Below, piece after piece: positions 30,922 to 39,622 of a DNA stretch of 64,000 nucleotides. How positions within the stretch are numbered: the first letter of the stretch is position 1; each line of letters opens with the position of its first letter. Source of the DNA: Vibrio splendidus (GTDB lineage Bacteria; Pseudomonadota; Gammaproteobacteria; Enterobacterales; Vibrionaceae); assembly GCF_001557875.1 (NCBI RefSeq), contig NZ_LNRF01000002.1:310001-374000 (forward strand). The letters are read 5' to 3'. Position numbers and translations under genes: made by a program. The notes under the pieces were generated by a model. That model searched no databases. It had not been told where the DNA came from and was given only the letters and a program-made list of their open reading frames with translations.

Positions 30922-31551
30922 TTATTCAGCAGCATCGTTCGAAGAAGCCCAAATTTCTGAGCGTCGATTCTTCGCTCTACCCTCCGGCGTTGCGTTAGAC
31001 GCGATAGGTTCACTTTCACCAAATGAACGAATAACAAGACGGTTTTTCTCGACACCATCCGCGATTAAGCCATCCGACGTAGTCAGCGCTCTCTGCAGGC
31101 CTAGCGCTTGGTTATAGCCTTCTCCGCCTGTGCTGTCAGTGTGCCCATCCACCGTAATTGAACTACCGTTAGTCTTTAACTCACCTGCTAACTGACTCAA
31201 TGCTTTGCTGCCCATCGGCGTTAAGTTGTGTTGGTCAAAACCAAAATGAAGACGTGCCAATAACCCTTGACGCTCTTGATTACTGATCCAAGTCTTACAA
31301 CCGGATTGGTTTGTACTTAGATTAGATTGAGCTGCTAATGCTTGTTTTAGCTCACTGCTATTGGACTGCTGCTCAATTTGTAAAAAGCCCTGTCTGTGTT
31401 GAGCTATACCCACGACATCATCAACTCTAACACTATGTTGATATTCACTGAATGCAGTGTCGCAATAGACATTGATGCCTTCTTCCGCATAGGCGATAAG
31501 GCTAAATTGCAATGTCGATATGACGATTGAACCGATCATTAACTTTTTCAT
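30922..31551 (-). CDS. OmpA-family protein of the tad locus
   Basis: 209 residues with a signal peptide (MKKLMIGSIVISTLQFSLIAYA). The C-terminal OmpA/MotB peptidoglycan-binding domain is clear: ARLHFGFDQHNLTPMGSKAL, ITVDGHTDSTGGEGYNQALG and RAKNRRSEIWA. The short N-terminal part has two cysteines. AGAGGAAAAC precedes the ATG. It is the last gene of the tad operon, 8 bases after tadG. It probably anchors the Flp pilus machine to the cell wall; that role is inferred from position. Confidence 0.88.
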   Translation of the reverse strand: MKKLMIGSIVISTLQFSLIAYAEEGINVYCDTAFSEYQHSVRVDDVVGIAQHRQGFLQIEQQSNSSELKQALAAQSNLSTNQSGCKTWISNQERQGLLARLHFGFDQHNLTPMGSKALSQLAGELKTNGSSITVDGHTDSTGGEGYNQALGLQRALTTSDGLIADGVEKNRLVIRSFGESEPIASNATPEGRAKNRRSEIWASSNDAAE

Positions 31552-31559
31552 GTTTTCCT

Positions 31560-33122
31560 CTAGTACAACTTAGTTATTCCGCTTGTTTTTGAGCCTTTAC
31601 GGATGAGTTCTTCTATCTTTTCAATCAATTCATCGAGGTTAGATACATCGATGATGTCTTCATTGGAATCCACAACACAATCTTGAAAACCACTTTGTTG
31701 AGACGCTCGAAAATCAATACCAATGACACCTATGTATAAGCCAGGTATCTCCTCTCTTGCTTTGTCACACATACCTGTATCGACGAGTCCTTTGAGGATG
31801 CCGTTATTAGGGCTTTCCTGCCCGTCACTCAAAATCAGTAGCATCTTGATTTTTTTGTTGTAAGCTTGCTGTTCTTCTTGGTCGGCGCTGTTCGGATCAC
31901 CGTCATGTAGAACTTGAGAACCTCTCAAAATGCCTTGAAAGGCCGCGGTTCCCCCATCTGCCCACATCGAATTAATCGGATTCAAGTCTGAAAGCTTGTT
32001 CGATAAGCGAATGTTGGAAAACTGCGATGAATCGGAAGAACCATGCGCGTTAAATAGACGAGTTCCACTCACTCCATAGAAATCAGGCTGTAACCCCGAC
32101 TTGTCCGTAAACATCGTCGACACTGATGTCGATAAATCTACATAGTTGTATACGTCAGCAACTCGGTAATTATCTTGATTAATCACATCTTTAATACGTT
32201 TAGCGTACTTTCGATTATCCGATTTTGGATTTGGACAACGTGACTCGCGACCAGCACATCTAAGCACATAGTCTTGCGAATACGTACGCCAGTAATCCCA
32301 GTTAACATCGTTGTAAGAATAAGGCGATACGTTCGTTTTATAGTTATCTTTATAGCTCAATTGGCTTGTCGCGTTGGCTCTATTGCCCGAGACGATTTCC
32401 CTCGTTCTAACGTTAAAAGGCACAAAACCTACTCGATTAAGCAGCTTGTCTCCGGTTGTATCCTCTCCCGGCTCATCACAAACGTATTTCCACTCGCCAT
32501 CGACATAATCTTGGTCAATCGATGTGCAAAGAATTTTGCCGGATATTTCGTCGATGGCGGTTTTCAAATCATCGATTTTTATGTGTCGACTTGAACCCCA
32601 CTTTTCATTCATTGAACCGGAAAAGTCCGACACGAACACAATGTCGATGTTATTATCACCCAAGTAAACCGGGTACTTTCGAGCTAACGAACGCCCCGCC
32701 AAATCTTGCTGCTGATCAAACGATGGGATAAAGCTGCTTGCGAACCATGAGTCATGTGTCGTCTTGGCATTCACTGTGTATTGAATGTATTCAAGAACCC
32801 CTGTGCCCTCGTCTTCCGCTTGGTGGAACCGGTCTGCAGAAAGGTTGGTTGATTTGATGTCTCGAACATAGTTTTCGACATACTTGGTCGCCAATCCACG
32901 AGCCTGTTCCGGTTGATCTTCAATGGTCACCGCTATGGCCGCCGCCTCTGCTGAATCTCTTAATCGGCTGGTCTCTTGAACATAACGTGTGCCTTCAACC
33001 GCCCAAAAGGTCATGCCCATGATTGGAACAAGCAATAAGCCCATCCACACCGCGGCAACCCCTTGTTGTCTTTGGAGACTGATATGCTGGCGATTGATAT
33101 GACGCCCATACTGCATTTTCAT
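31560..33122 (-). CDS. tadG: TadG-like pilus protein with von Willebrand A domain
   Basis: 520 residues. The N-terminal TadE/pseudopilin-like segment GVAAVWMGLLLVPIMGMTF with its TM helix is followed by the TadG RDSAEAAAIAV stretch. A von Willebrand factor A domain follows with the MIDAS sequence VFVSDFSGSMNEKW, an insert with several cysteines (LRCAGRESRCPNP), and ILSDGQESPN near the C-terminus. The protein is probably exported and membrane-anchored. It may act in adhesion or assembly of the Flp pilus. Start is at GGGAGATA-spaced ATG 33122, 4 bases after tadF. Confidence 0.88.
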   Translation of the reverse strand: MKMQYGRHINRQHISLQRQQGVAAVWMGLLLVPIMGMTFWAVEGTRYVQETSRLRDSAEAAAIAVTIEDQPEQARGLATKYVENYVRDIKSTNLSADRFHQAEDEGTGVLEYIQYTVNAKTTHDSWFASSFIPSFDQQQDLAGRSLARKYPVYLGDNNIDIVFVSDFSGSMNEKWGSSRHIKIDDLKTAIDEISGKILCTSIDQDYVDGEWKYVCDEPGEDTTGDKLLNRVGFVPFNVRTREIVSGNRANATSQLSYKDNYKTNVSPYSYNDVNWDYWRTYSQDYVLRCAGRESRCPNPKSDNRKYAKRIKDVINQDNYRVADVYNYVDLSTSVSTMFTDKSGLQPDFYGVSGTRLFNAHGSSDSSQFSNIRLSNKLSDLNPINSMWADGGTAAFQGILRGSQVLHDGDPNSADQEEQQAYNKKIKMLLILSDGQESPNNGILKGLVDTGMCDKAREEIPGLYIGVIGIDFRASQQSGFQDCVVDSNEDIIDVSNLDELIEKIEELIRKGSKTSGITKLY

Positions 33123-33126
33123 TTCA

Positions 33127-33687
33127 TTATCTCCCTGGCATTATTGAAGAAGAGCCAATCTTAACCGTGGTACTGGTGCCACCATTGAAGAAGGGTTTGA
33201 ACCAAGAACTTTGCTCTTCACAAAGGCTGATACGGTACAGAGGGTAAACAACGCCCTTCTCTACCGGAGCCAGATCTGCATGCGCGAGAATCGAATCCGT
33301 TTGGCAATTTAAACTTCTATATTTGCTGGATGTGAACTCAGCAACATCCGTTTTATTGGTCAACGACTCAATCTTGATCGCCACACTATCTACTGGTGTA
33401 TTGAGCATTCGACTTGCTACTTTCGTCATGTCTAGTAGTTCTGCGCTTGTCACGGCTAAGTTCTTTCCTGCCAACACATCGGCTTCAAAATAACGAGTAC
33501 GCTCTTTGATGACATTGACTAAGGCAAAGCTGGATCGATCAAGCTTGGCACGCGCGAGTAATTGATAGCTCAAGTCTGCCCCAAACAGATAAACGCCCCA
33601 TAAGGCCACAAGAATAAAAACTAGCTCAATGGTGTACGAGCCTTGTTGGTACCTTTTGGAAAGCACACATTTCTTACGGAGCATCAT
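33127..33687 (-). CDS. tadF: TadF-like minor pseudopilin
   Basis: 186 residues from the ATG at 33687 (AGGGGTGG upstream), overlapping tadE by 14 bases. A short basic leader is followed by QQGSYTIELVFILVALWG, a pseudopilin-like G|x4E cleavage motif and TM helix. The extracytoplasmic part carries a few cysteines. TadE and TadF are pseudopilins processed by the TadV peptidase and are needed for Flp pilus assembly. A GTG/ATG start at 33702 is less likely. Confidence 0.85.
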   Translation of the reverse strand: MMLRKKCVLSKRYQQGSYTIELVFILVALWGVYLFGADLSYQLLARAKLDRSSFALVNVIKERTRYFEADVLAGKNLAVTSAELLDMTKVASRMLNTPVDSVAIKIESLTNKTDVAEFTSSKYRSLNCQTDSILAHADLAPVEKGVVYPLYRISLCEEQSSWFKPFFNGGTSTTVKIGSSSIMPGR

Positions 33688-34156
33688 CTTTCCACCCCTC
33701 ATGCTCTAAGTTCAAAACCATGGTGCGTGAAATATCTCTATCTGCGGTGCCAGTAAGTTTAATCACGGGTGTGTAACGATAAGTCACTGTAATTTCAGCT
33801 AAATCGTAATTGAAGTTCAAGCCTTGATCAGAGTGCCCCCTGTTCGCGATAAAATCGTCATAGGTTTTGAAGTACTGTCCTGCAATAGAAAACCGTGAGC
33901 TATCTATTAAGAAACTCCATAGATTGTCATCGTCTTCGATTAATGACCTGAACTTGTTCTCGTACTGTTCGTTGATCCCTTTGCCTTCATAGATTTTGGT
34001 ATTCCTGATGGTTTCTCTAAGCGAATACTCGGCCATGTTCACGACATAGATCTGGTAACTCGATTCGAAAATCGCAAAGGTGGCGAAAAACAGAACAAGT
34101 GCACCCAACACAAACTCAATCGCCGTCACTCCTTTCTGCATATCAAGACGCTTCAT
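33674..34156 (-). CDS. tadE: TadE-like minor pseudopilin
   Basis: 160 residues. MQKGVTAIEFVLGALVLFFA shows the pseudopilin motif G|VTAIEF and helix; the rest is predicted extracytoplasmic. The start at 34156 has AGGGG and overlaps tadD by 14 bases, so translation is coupled. It belongs to the complete tad set. Confidence 0.88.
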   Translation of the reverse strand: MKRLDMQKGVTAIEFVLGALVLFFATFAIFESSYQIYVVNMAEYSLRETIRNTKIYEGKGINEQYENKFRSLIEDDDNLWSFLIDSSRFSIAGQYFKTYDDFIANRGHSDQGLNFNYDLAEITVTYRYTPVIKLTGTADRDISRTMVLNLEHEGWKDDAP

Positions 34157-34880
34157 CGTTAACCCCTAGCTGAGTTAATTCAGTGGCAATGCTCTTTATC
34201 TCTTCTGCTGAGAAATCGCCTTTAAGTAACTTTTTGGCTGAGTCAATTTGCTGGGTTTTCATCAACGCGATAGCAAGATTTGCTTTGACGATCTTATTTG
34301 CTGGCTCTTCTTTTAAAATCGGAGCTAACGTCTCGATCGCCTGCTGGTACTCACCATTGGCCATTTGAATCATCGCAATGTTGTTCTTAACAACGACATC
34401 GTCATAACCTCGTAAACGAGCTCGATTAAGCTCTTGGTACGCTTCATCGAATCTTCCAACTTTGGTATATGACACGCCGAGTAAGACGTGAATCTGGCCT
34501 GTTATGTTTCCCGCTTCTATAGAAGTTACATACGCAGCAATCGCACTTTCAACGTCATTTTTTGCATCAAACACTTGCCCTTCTAACTGATACAAGTTGG
34601 GATTCTCAAACCCCTCTTTTTGCAAGTGTTGAACATAGAAGTCAGCCGACTCGATATCCCCTTTATGGAAATATGCCCAAGCCAGTTTCTCTTTTACCTC
34701 TGGGTCTTCCGAGCCTTGTGCTAACTCAGACTTGTAATAGCTAATGAGGCCGTCATAGTTATTCACTTTTTCCATACTAGTGACGTCGGCAAGCTGCAAG
34801 TCTTGTTGTGACGGTGCCGATTGACAGCCCACCAATACACTAAGCGCTAGGCCAACGAGACAGATACGTTTTCCAATCAC
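34143..34880 (-). CDS. tadD: TadD lipoprotein with TPR repeats
   Basis: 245 residues. GTG start preceded by AGGGAG. Lipobox LVGC near residue 19 marks it as a lipoprotein. Several tetratricopeptide repeats follow, for example KLAWAYFHKGDIESADFYVQ, VLLGVSYTKVGRFDEAYQEL and MANGEYQQAIETLAPIL. Known TadD/PilF-type proteins help secretin or pilus assembly at the outer membrane. It starts 10 bases after tadC. Confidence 0.9.
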   Translation of the reverse strand: MIGKRICLVGLALSVLVGCQSAPSQQDLQLADVTSMEKVNNYDGLISYYKSELAQGSEDPEVKEKLAWAYFHKGDIESADFYVQHLQKEGFENPNLYQLEGQVFDAKNDVESAIAAYVTSIEAGNITGQIHVLLGVSYTKVGRFDEAYQELNRARLRGYDDVVVKNNIAMIQMANGEYQQAIETLAPILKEEPANKIVKANLAIALMKTQQIDSAKKLLKGDFSAEEIKSIATELTQLGVNDEAS

Positions 34881-34890
34881 TTGTAACTCC

Positions 34891-35733
34891 CTATATGTTC
34901 AATGTCATTTGCATGATGCTCGGTGCGAGAATCAAGATAACGATCGGAAACATAATGAAGAGAATCAAAGGCACACTCATCTTCGCAGAAAGCTTACCCA
35001 CCTTCTCCTCGACGGTAAGAATTTGCACTTTTCGCATGTCTTCAGCAAGGTCACTTAACACACTCGCCACGGATGTTCCGTATTGCAGGTTTTGGATGAT
35101 AGTCAGCACAAAGCTGCGTACTGGCGGCGTCGGGATGCGTTCACTCAGATCATTGAGCGCCTTTTCCAGTCCGTGTATTTTCGCCGAGTCCGATGTGCGT
35201 TTAATTTGGTAACAAAGGTCTGAGTCAAATTCAGCCAACTCTTTTCCCAAATAGACCAATGCAGCTTCAATCGTCATACCGGTTTGCACACATACGGACA
35301 TCATATCGAGCAGATAAGGCAGTTGAGCTGAGGTTCTGCTGATTAACATCTTACGTCGCATTTGCAACAAGGTATCTGGAACGACAATGACGCCAATCAG
35401 CGCGAAAATGACTACGACCAGTTTGTTGGTTGATGTCATATCCCCCAAGAGCACCAACCCAGAAACCAACGCCAATACCAGTAACTTGGCAGGGAAATAG
35501 AATTTCGCCCACTCGGTGTTGTAATAACCCGCCTCGATCATTTTTTGCTCGAGTTCATGGCGATGTTCTTTACCAAAACGAACGAAAAAACGGTTAACGC
35601 GAGAAGGAGCACGAGCCGAGTTGTCTCCAATATAGAGCGCAACTTTCTTATGTCGTTGCTCTTTACGAATAGAGTCGATAATCAAAAAGAGTAGCGAAAA
35701 AAACAACACAATAAGGGAAGCCAGTAACATCAT
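34891..35733 (-). CDS. tadC: TadC inner-membrane platform protein
   Basis: 280 residues with the type II secretion F (T2SF) domain: LLDMMSVCVQTGMTIEAAL and FVLTIIQNLQYGTSVASVL, plus N-terminal TM (LLASLIVLFFSLLFLI) and C-terminal TM helices. The start ATG at 35733 overlaps the tadB stop (ATGATG within GCATGATG) and has AGAGGGG upstream; the frame to 35760 is rejected. It pairs with TadB to form the pilus assembly platform driven by TadA. Confidence 0.9.
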   Translation of the reverse strand: MMLLASLIVLFFSLLFLIIDSIRKEQRHKKVALYIGDNSARAPSRVNRFFVRFGKEHRHELEQKMIEAGYYNTEWAKFYFPAKLLVLALVSGLVLLGDMTSTNKLVVVIFALIGVIVVPDTLLQMRRKMLISRTSAQLPYLLDMMSVCVQTGMTIEAALVYLGKELAEFDSDLCYQIKRTSDSAKIHGLEKALNDLSERIPTPPVRSFVLTIIQNLQYGTSVASVLSDLAEDMRKVQILTVEEKVGKLSAKMSVPLILFIMFPIVILILAPSIMQMTLNI

Positions 35734-36632
35734 GCGCGTACCCCTCTGACTAATAGCCAAACAATGAACAAGCCGAAAAGCTCACTACCCAGTACGTAAA
35801 ACAATACGATCCTTCCCTCTGGGTCATAGAGAACAAAATCCACATTCTCAGGGTTAACGTAATTAAGAATAATCATAAAAATCAGAGGAATGGCGGCAAC
35901 GATTTTGGCGGAGATTCGAGCTTCCGAAGTCATCGCCATTTTCTTTTTCTCTAGTGTTCTAGAATCGACCAGCACTCTAATTAACCGCGCTAACACCCCC
36001 TTGAGTTGCCCACCTCGAGCAATATTCGCCCTGATCGTCACGGTAAAGAACAGAAACTCTGGGTACGGGTAATTTTTACACGATCGTTGAAGTACAACTT
36101 CGGGAGATTCGCCTAACTTCAGTCGCTCTCCCATTAGCTTAAACTCGCGGCCAATTGGGTTGTGCATGACATCGCCGACATAACTGATGGCTTGCATTAA
36201 GCTGTCACCCGCGGTGACGGCACTCATTAGAATATTCAACGCGTCAGGGAACGTATTCTCAAAGTCTCGACGCCTTCTTGTTACCAGAAAACGATAGCCG
36301 AAAACGGTCAACATCAAAGACGAACCCAGTACCAACCAAGAATTTGTGATTGATAGTAGATCAGTAACGATGTACCAAGACGCGATAAGGCTGCCCGTTA
36401 TATATAAGGCGATGTACAACGACGATCTCGGGCCCAACACCATTAATGTTGGTGAGATGGAATCTTTGAACTTTTGCCAGCCTTGCTTGCGTACCAATGA
36501 CTTCACGTTAATCGCATTAAAGTTTTCAGCTTCTGCTTCTTCGATATTGAAAAATTGGTAGACCTTTTTGACCTTTGAATCTCGGATCAAAAGCAGCACA
36601 AACGCAAATAGGATTAATGAAATCCAAAGCAT
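35730..36632 (-). CDS. tadB: TadB inner-membrane platform protein
   Basis: 300 residues with T2SF domain (DALNILMSAVTAGDSLMQAI, FFTVTIRANIARGGQLKGVL) and hydrophobic segments at both ends. The ATG at 36632 lies one base after the tadA stop and has AAGGGGG upstream; a longer frame to 36668 is rejected. Confidence 0.9.
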   Translation of the reverse strand: MLWISLILFAFVLLLIRDSKVKKVYQFFNIEEAEAENFNAINVKSLVRKQGWQKFKDSISPTLMVLGPRSSLYIALYITGSLIASWYIVTDLLSITNSWLVLGSSLMLTVFGYRFLVTRRRRDFENTFPDALNILMSAVTAGDSLMQAISYVGDVMHNPIGREFKLMGERLKLGESPEVVLQRSCKNYPYPEFLFFTVTIRANIARGGQLKGVLARLIRVLVDSRTLEKKKMAMTSEARISAKIVAAIPLIFMIILNYVNPENVDFVLYDPEGRIVLFYVLGSELFGLFIVWLLVRGVRA

Positions 36633-36633
36633 G

Positions 36634-37905
36634 CTATGCCCCCTTAAACGCGGCGATGAGCTCATCATAGAGCCCGAAAAATTGCGCTTTTTTCACAAGC
36701 TCAGATCGTTGCATAATGCCGTCGGTGACGAATTCGCCTTTAACAGTTTCTCCGTAATGCGCATCGTCATAACGAAAGCGATAAATCTCTTCCATCACTA
36801 CGCTCTCGCCTTCAAGACCCACGATTTCAGAGATGCTCGTGATCTTACGAGACCCATCGCGCAATCTGTTGACTTGGACAATCATCTGAACGGCACTCAC
36901 GATCGTTCTTCGAATCGCATCTAGAGGCTGATTCAAGTTCGCCATCATCACCATGGATTCAACACGGGCAATCGCATCGCGCGGCGTGTTGGCGTGCAAC
37001 GTAGACATCGAGCCATCGTGCCCCGTATTCATGGCTTGCAGCATTTCAAACGCTTCAGAGCCACGACACTCGCCCAGAATAATGCGGTCTGGACGCATAC
37101 GAAGCGCGTTGATAACCAACTCACGCTGCGTTACTGCTCCGGTTTGCTCAACACTTGAGGTGCGCGTTTCTAGTCGGACCAAGTTGGGTTGTTGCAGGCG
37201 CAGTTCAGCCGCATCTTCAATCGTCACGATACGTTCGTCTTCAGCAATGTATTGAGACAGCGCGTTGAGCAACGTGGTTTTCCCTGAGCCTGTGCCACCA
37301 GAAATCAATACATTGATGCGGCAGCGAGAAGCGATCATCAACACTCGCGCCATATCTGGAGACATCGAACCAAAGCCAATCAAATCTTCGAAGCCAATCT
37401 GCTGCTCTCTAAACTTACGAATAGAAATCGATGTGCCATCCAGTGAAATCGGCGGAATCACAATATTCACACGGCTGCCATCTTCAAGCCTGGCATCGAC
37501 TGTTGGAGAAAGCTCATCCACTCGTCTTCCAACACGTGAAGCAATACGCTTTGCTATGGCTAGCAACTGCTCTTCATTCACAAACGAGACCTCGGACTTT
37601 TTAACCTTGCCGTGTCGTTCGAAAAAGATGTTGTTGGGCCCGTTCACCATGATGTCTGAGATAGACTGATCTTCGACCAAAGGCTGCAAAGGCCCCAAAC
37701 CAAACAGTTCATCGATTAAGCTTTTCACCAAACCTGACTTCATCATCGAAGTGATCGGTCTTTGGTAGCTATTAGCGAGTAGATCAACCGCTGCTTGTAT
37801 CTGAGATTCAAGGTCTCGGCGGCTCATTTTCTGAACCGCTTCTGCATCTAGGGCTTCAAATATTTGGCCACGAAACGCGAGGTATAAGTCTTTGTTAGAA
37901 CTCAT
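36634..37905 (-). CDS. tadA: TadA/CpaF pilus assembly ATPase
   Basis: 423 residues. Secretion ATPase of the VirB11/CpaF group that powers Flp pilus assembly. It contains an N-terminal domain with FGLGPLQPLVEDQSISDIMV, Walker A GGTGSGKTTLLNAL near residue 210, the Asp box ERIVTIEDAAELRL, Walker B ILGECRGSEAFEML and the His box TGHDGSMSTLHANTPRDA. It overlaps tadZ by ATGA. Confidence 0.95.
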   Translation of the reverse strand: MSSNKDLYLAFRGQIFEALDAEAVQKMSRRDLESQIQAAVDLLANSYQRPITSMMKSGLVKSLIDELFGLGPLQPLVEDQSISDIMVNGPNNIFFERHGKVKKSEVSFVNEEQLLAIAKRIASRVGRRVDELSPTVDARLEDGSRVNIVIPPISLDGTSISIRKFREQQIGFEDLIGFGSMSPDMARVLMIASRCRINVLISGGTGSGKTTLLNALSQYIAEDERIVTIEDAAELRLQQPNLVRLETRTSSVEQTGAVTQRELVINALRMRPDRIILGECRGSEAFEMLQAMNTGHDGSMSTLHANTPRDAIARVESMVMMANLNQPLDAIRRTIVSAVQMIVQVNRLRDGSRKITSISEIVGLEGESVVMEEIYRFRYDDAHYGETVKGEFVTDGIMQRSELVKKAQFFGLYDELIAAFKGA

Positions 37906-39143
37906 TTAGCACGCACCTTTTTCAACCAAGAATTCATGCCCTTCTGATCCATAGGTTGGCCATTAATCAGCTTCACTAGCTGCTCCATCGAGCGGCTAAT
38001 GTGGCGGTCATGCTTATGGCCTCGTTTGCCATCGATGATGATGTGTGCCAACGCTTTGCAGTAGTCGACTTCGAGATCAACCTCTGCGCCTAAATACTTA
38101 GTCAGATCGGGCTTTTGTAAAACGTAAGCGTTTTCCGGTCGATGGTAGTTCACCACGGTAATCACACGTGTACGCGACGATAACGAAAGCTGTAAGTTGG
38201 ACACTTTCTCAAACAATCGCTTCGCACTTCTTACCGAAGACACCGACGCATCTAAAACCAGTACCACCACATCAAAGTTTTCTACCAAGAGTTGAGGTTC
38301 AACTTTGAAATCCACACCACCTGAAAAGTCTTCAATAATGAAGTTAGCGTTACGCGCTAACAACTCACACAAAGTTTGGTTGTAATTAAGAACATCGGTT
38401 TGACTCATGTCGCCATCAATCGCCAACAGACGTAAATTCTTGCGAGCGTTAATTAAGTAACTCAGCGCTCCTTCTTCATCCATTTCATGCAATGGCGCAG
38501 TAAACTCATCAATGGTTCTCGGCTTAAAGTCTTTTAGCCCAAGCAAAACGTCAATATTGGTATCGGCATATTGATGGTCGACAAGAATCGTGTCCGAGCC
38601 TTGAGTCGACAACAGTGAACCCAACTCAGTAGTGATAAACGACGCACCTACGCCACCTTTAGCGCCGACAATCGCTACTCGCTTAGCTTTACGTTTTTGG
38701 CTCACACCAGAGAAAGTCTTAAGGTTCTTGCTCACGTGAGTTAAGAAGTCCGCAAACTCCTGCTTGTTCACCGGCCAGAAAACGTAGTAAAAACCCATGT
38801 CTTTGAGCGAACGCAGCGTAGAAATGGCGTCCTCTTTGCCAATCACCACGACCCCTTTGTGTGTAGGCAGTTTGCTAGCAAAAGATTTAGCATCTTCAAC
38901 AACATTGGTTGATTCATTAAGTTCCAGAATAACGATATGACTACTCTGTTGTTCTGTTAGTTTGGTCAAGCCCGCTTTGGCTTTGACGCATGCAGGATCA
39001 CTCCACCCTTCAAAACGGAATACTTCTTGAACAAGGTCTAAACACTCTTGAGATTGATAGAACAAAGTACACCCGGCAACGCCTGTTGTTGCTGTCGGAG
39101 TTGGCTTGGCCTTTGTTGTTAATGCTTTCGTCAGGTCAAACAT
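37902..39143 (-). CDS. tadZ: TadZ/CpaE MinD-like localisation protein
   Basis: 413 residues. An atypical receiver-like domain covers ~25-130 (VIGKEDAISTLRSLKDMGFY). A ParA/MinD-type domain starts at VAIVGAKGGVGASFITTEL: the deviant P-loop keeps the signature Lys, but the usual GKT is GAS, as in many TadZ/CpaE proteins with weak ATPase. It places the pilus machine at its site in the cell. It overlaps both the gene before (TAATG) and tadA (ATGA). Confidence 0.92.
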   Translation of the reverse strand: MFDLTKALTTKAKPTPTATTGVAGCTLFYQSQECLDLVQEVFRFEGWSDPACVKAKAGLTKLTEQQSSHIVILELNESTNVVEDAKSFASKLPTHKGVVVIGKEDAISTLRSLKDMGFYYVFWPVNKQEFADFLTHVSKNLKTFSGVSQKRKAKRVAIVGAKGGVGASFITTELGSLLSTQGSDTILVDHQYADTNIDVLLGLKDFKPRTIDEFTAPLHEMDEEGALSYLINARKNLRLLAIDGDMSQTDVLNYNQTLCELLARNANFIIEDFSGGVDFKVEPQLLVENFDVVVLVLDASVSSVRSAKRLFEKVSNLQLSLSSRTRVITVVNYHRPENAYVLQKPDLTKYLGAEVDLEVDYCKALAHIIIDGKRGHKHDRHISRSMEQLVKLINGQPMDQKGMNSWLKKVRAK

Positions 39144-39622
39144 TATTGTTCTCCTACCAATCTTGATTTGTAGGCCACTTGCTTCAAGCGCATCGACTCA
39201 GCAAAACAGTCTGGCTGCCTCAAACGAACATGGATCTGTGCTGGCGTGCATTCTTGAGTCTTCAAACGTGTTAGCGTCACCTGGATATTTAAGTCGCTAG
39301 GCAACAGCTGAGCACTTCGGTACACCACTCTTTGTGGTGCGATAACATGCGATGGATATTGCTTGAAAATATCTTGCAACATCGCTTTGCTACGAATTGA
39401 TTTGTAATCCACGATATACGTAGCTTCTTTGTCCATGGATTCAATATCTTGAATTAACCCTTTAAGCTGCTTGGCCGTTTCGCCACGGTTTTTCATCGCA
39501 AACTCAAAGCTGTGATGCTCTTTGTACACCAAGGCTTCAGAACCATGCCCGACAAAGTATTGCTCCGAGGCGCAGCCCAAAAGTGAAGAGGTAAATAACG
39601 CCATCAATAATAATTTCTTCAT
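39143..39622 (-). CDS. CpaD/RcpB-like lipoprotein of the tad locus
   Basis: 159 residues. Lipobox SLLGC at residues 13-17. The mature part has little recognisable sequence, but position (between secretin and TadZ), size and the late cysteine-containing segment CTPAQIHVRLRQPDCFAES match the CpaD/RcpB slot. These are poorly conserved outer-membrane lipoproteins associated with the secretin. It overlaps rcpA by ATGA. Confidence 0.72.
   Translation of the reverse strand: MKKLLLMALFTSSLLGCASEQYFVGHGSEALVYKEHHSFEFAMKNRGETAKQLKGLIQDIESMDKEATYIVDYKSIRSKAMLQDIFKQYPSHVIAPQRVVYRSAQLLPSDLNIQVTLTRLKTQECTPAQIHVRLRQPDCFAESMRLKQVAYKSRLVGEQ

Noticed and set aside
36953..37669. Two plus-strand open frames opposite tadA
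   Set aside because: They are mirror frames of a strongly conserved ATPase and have no start context.
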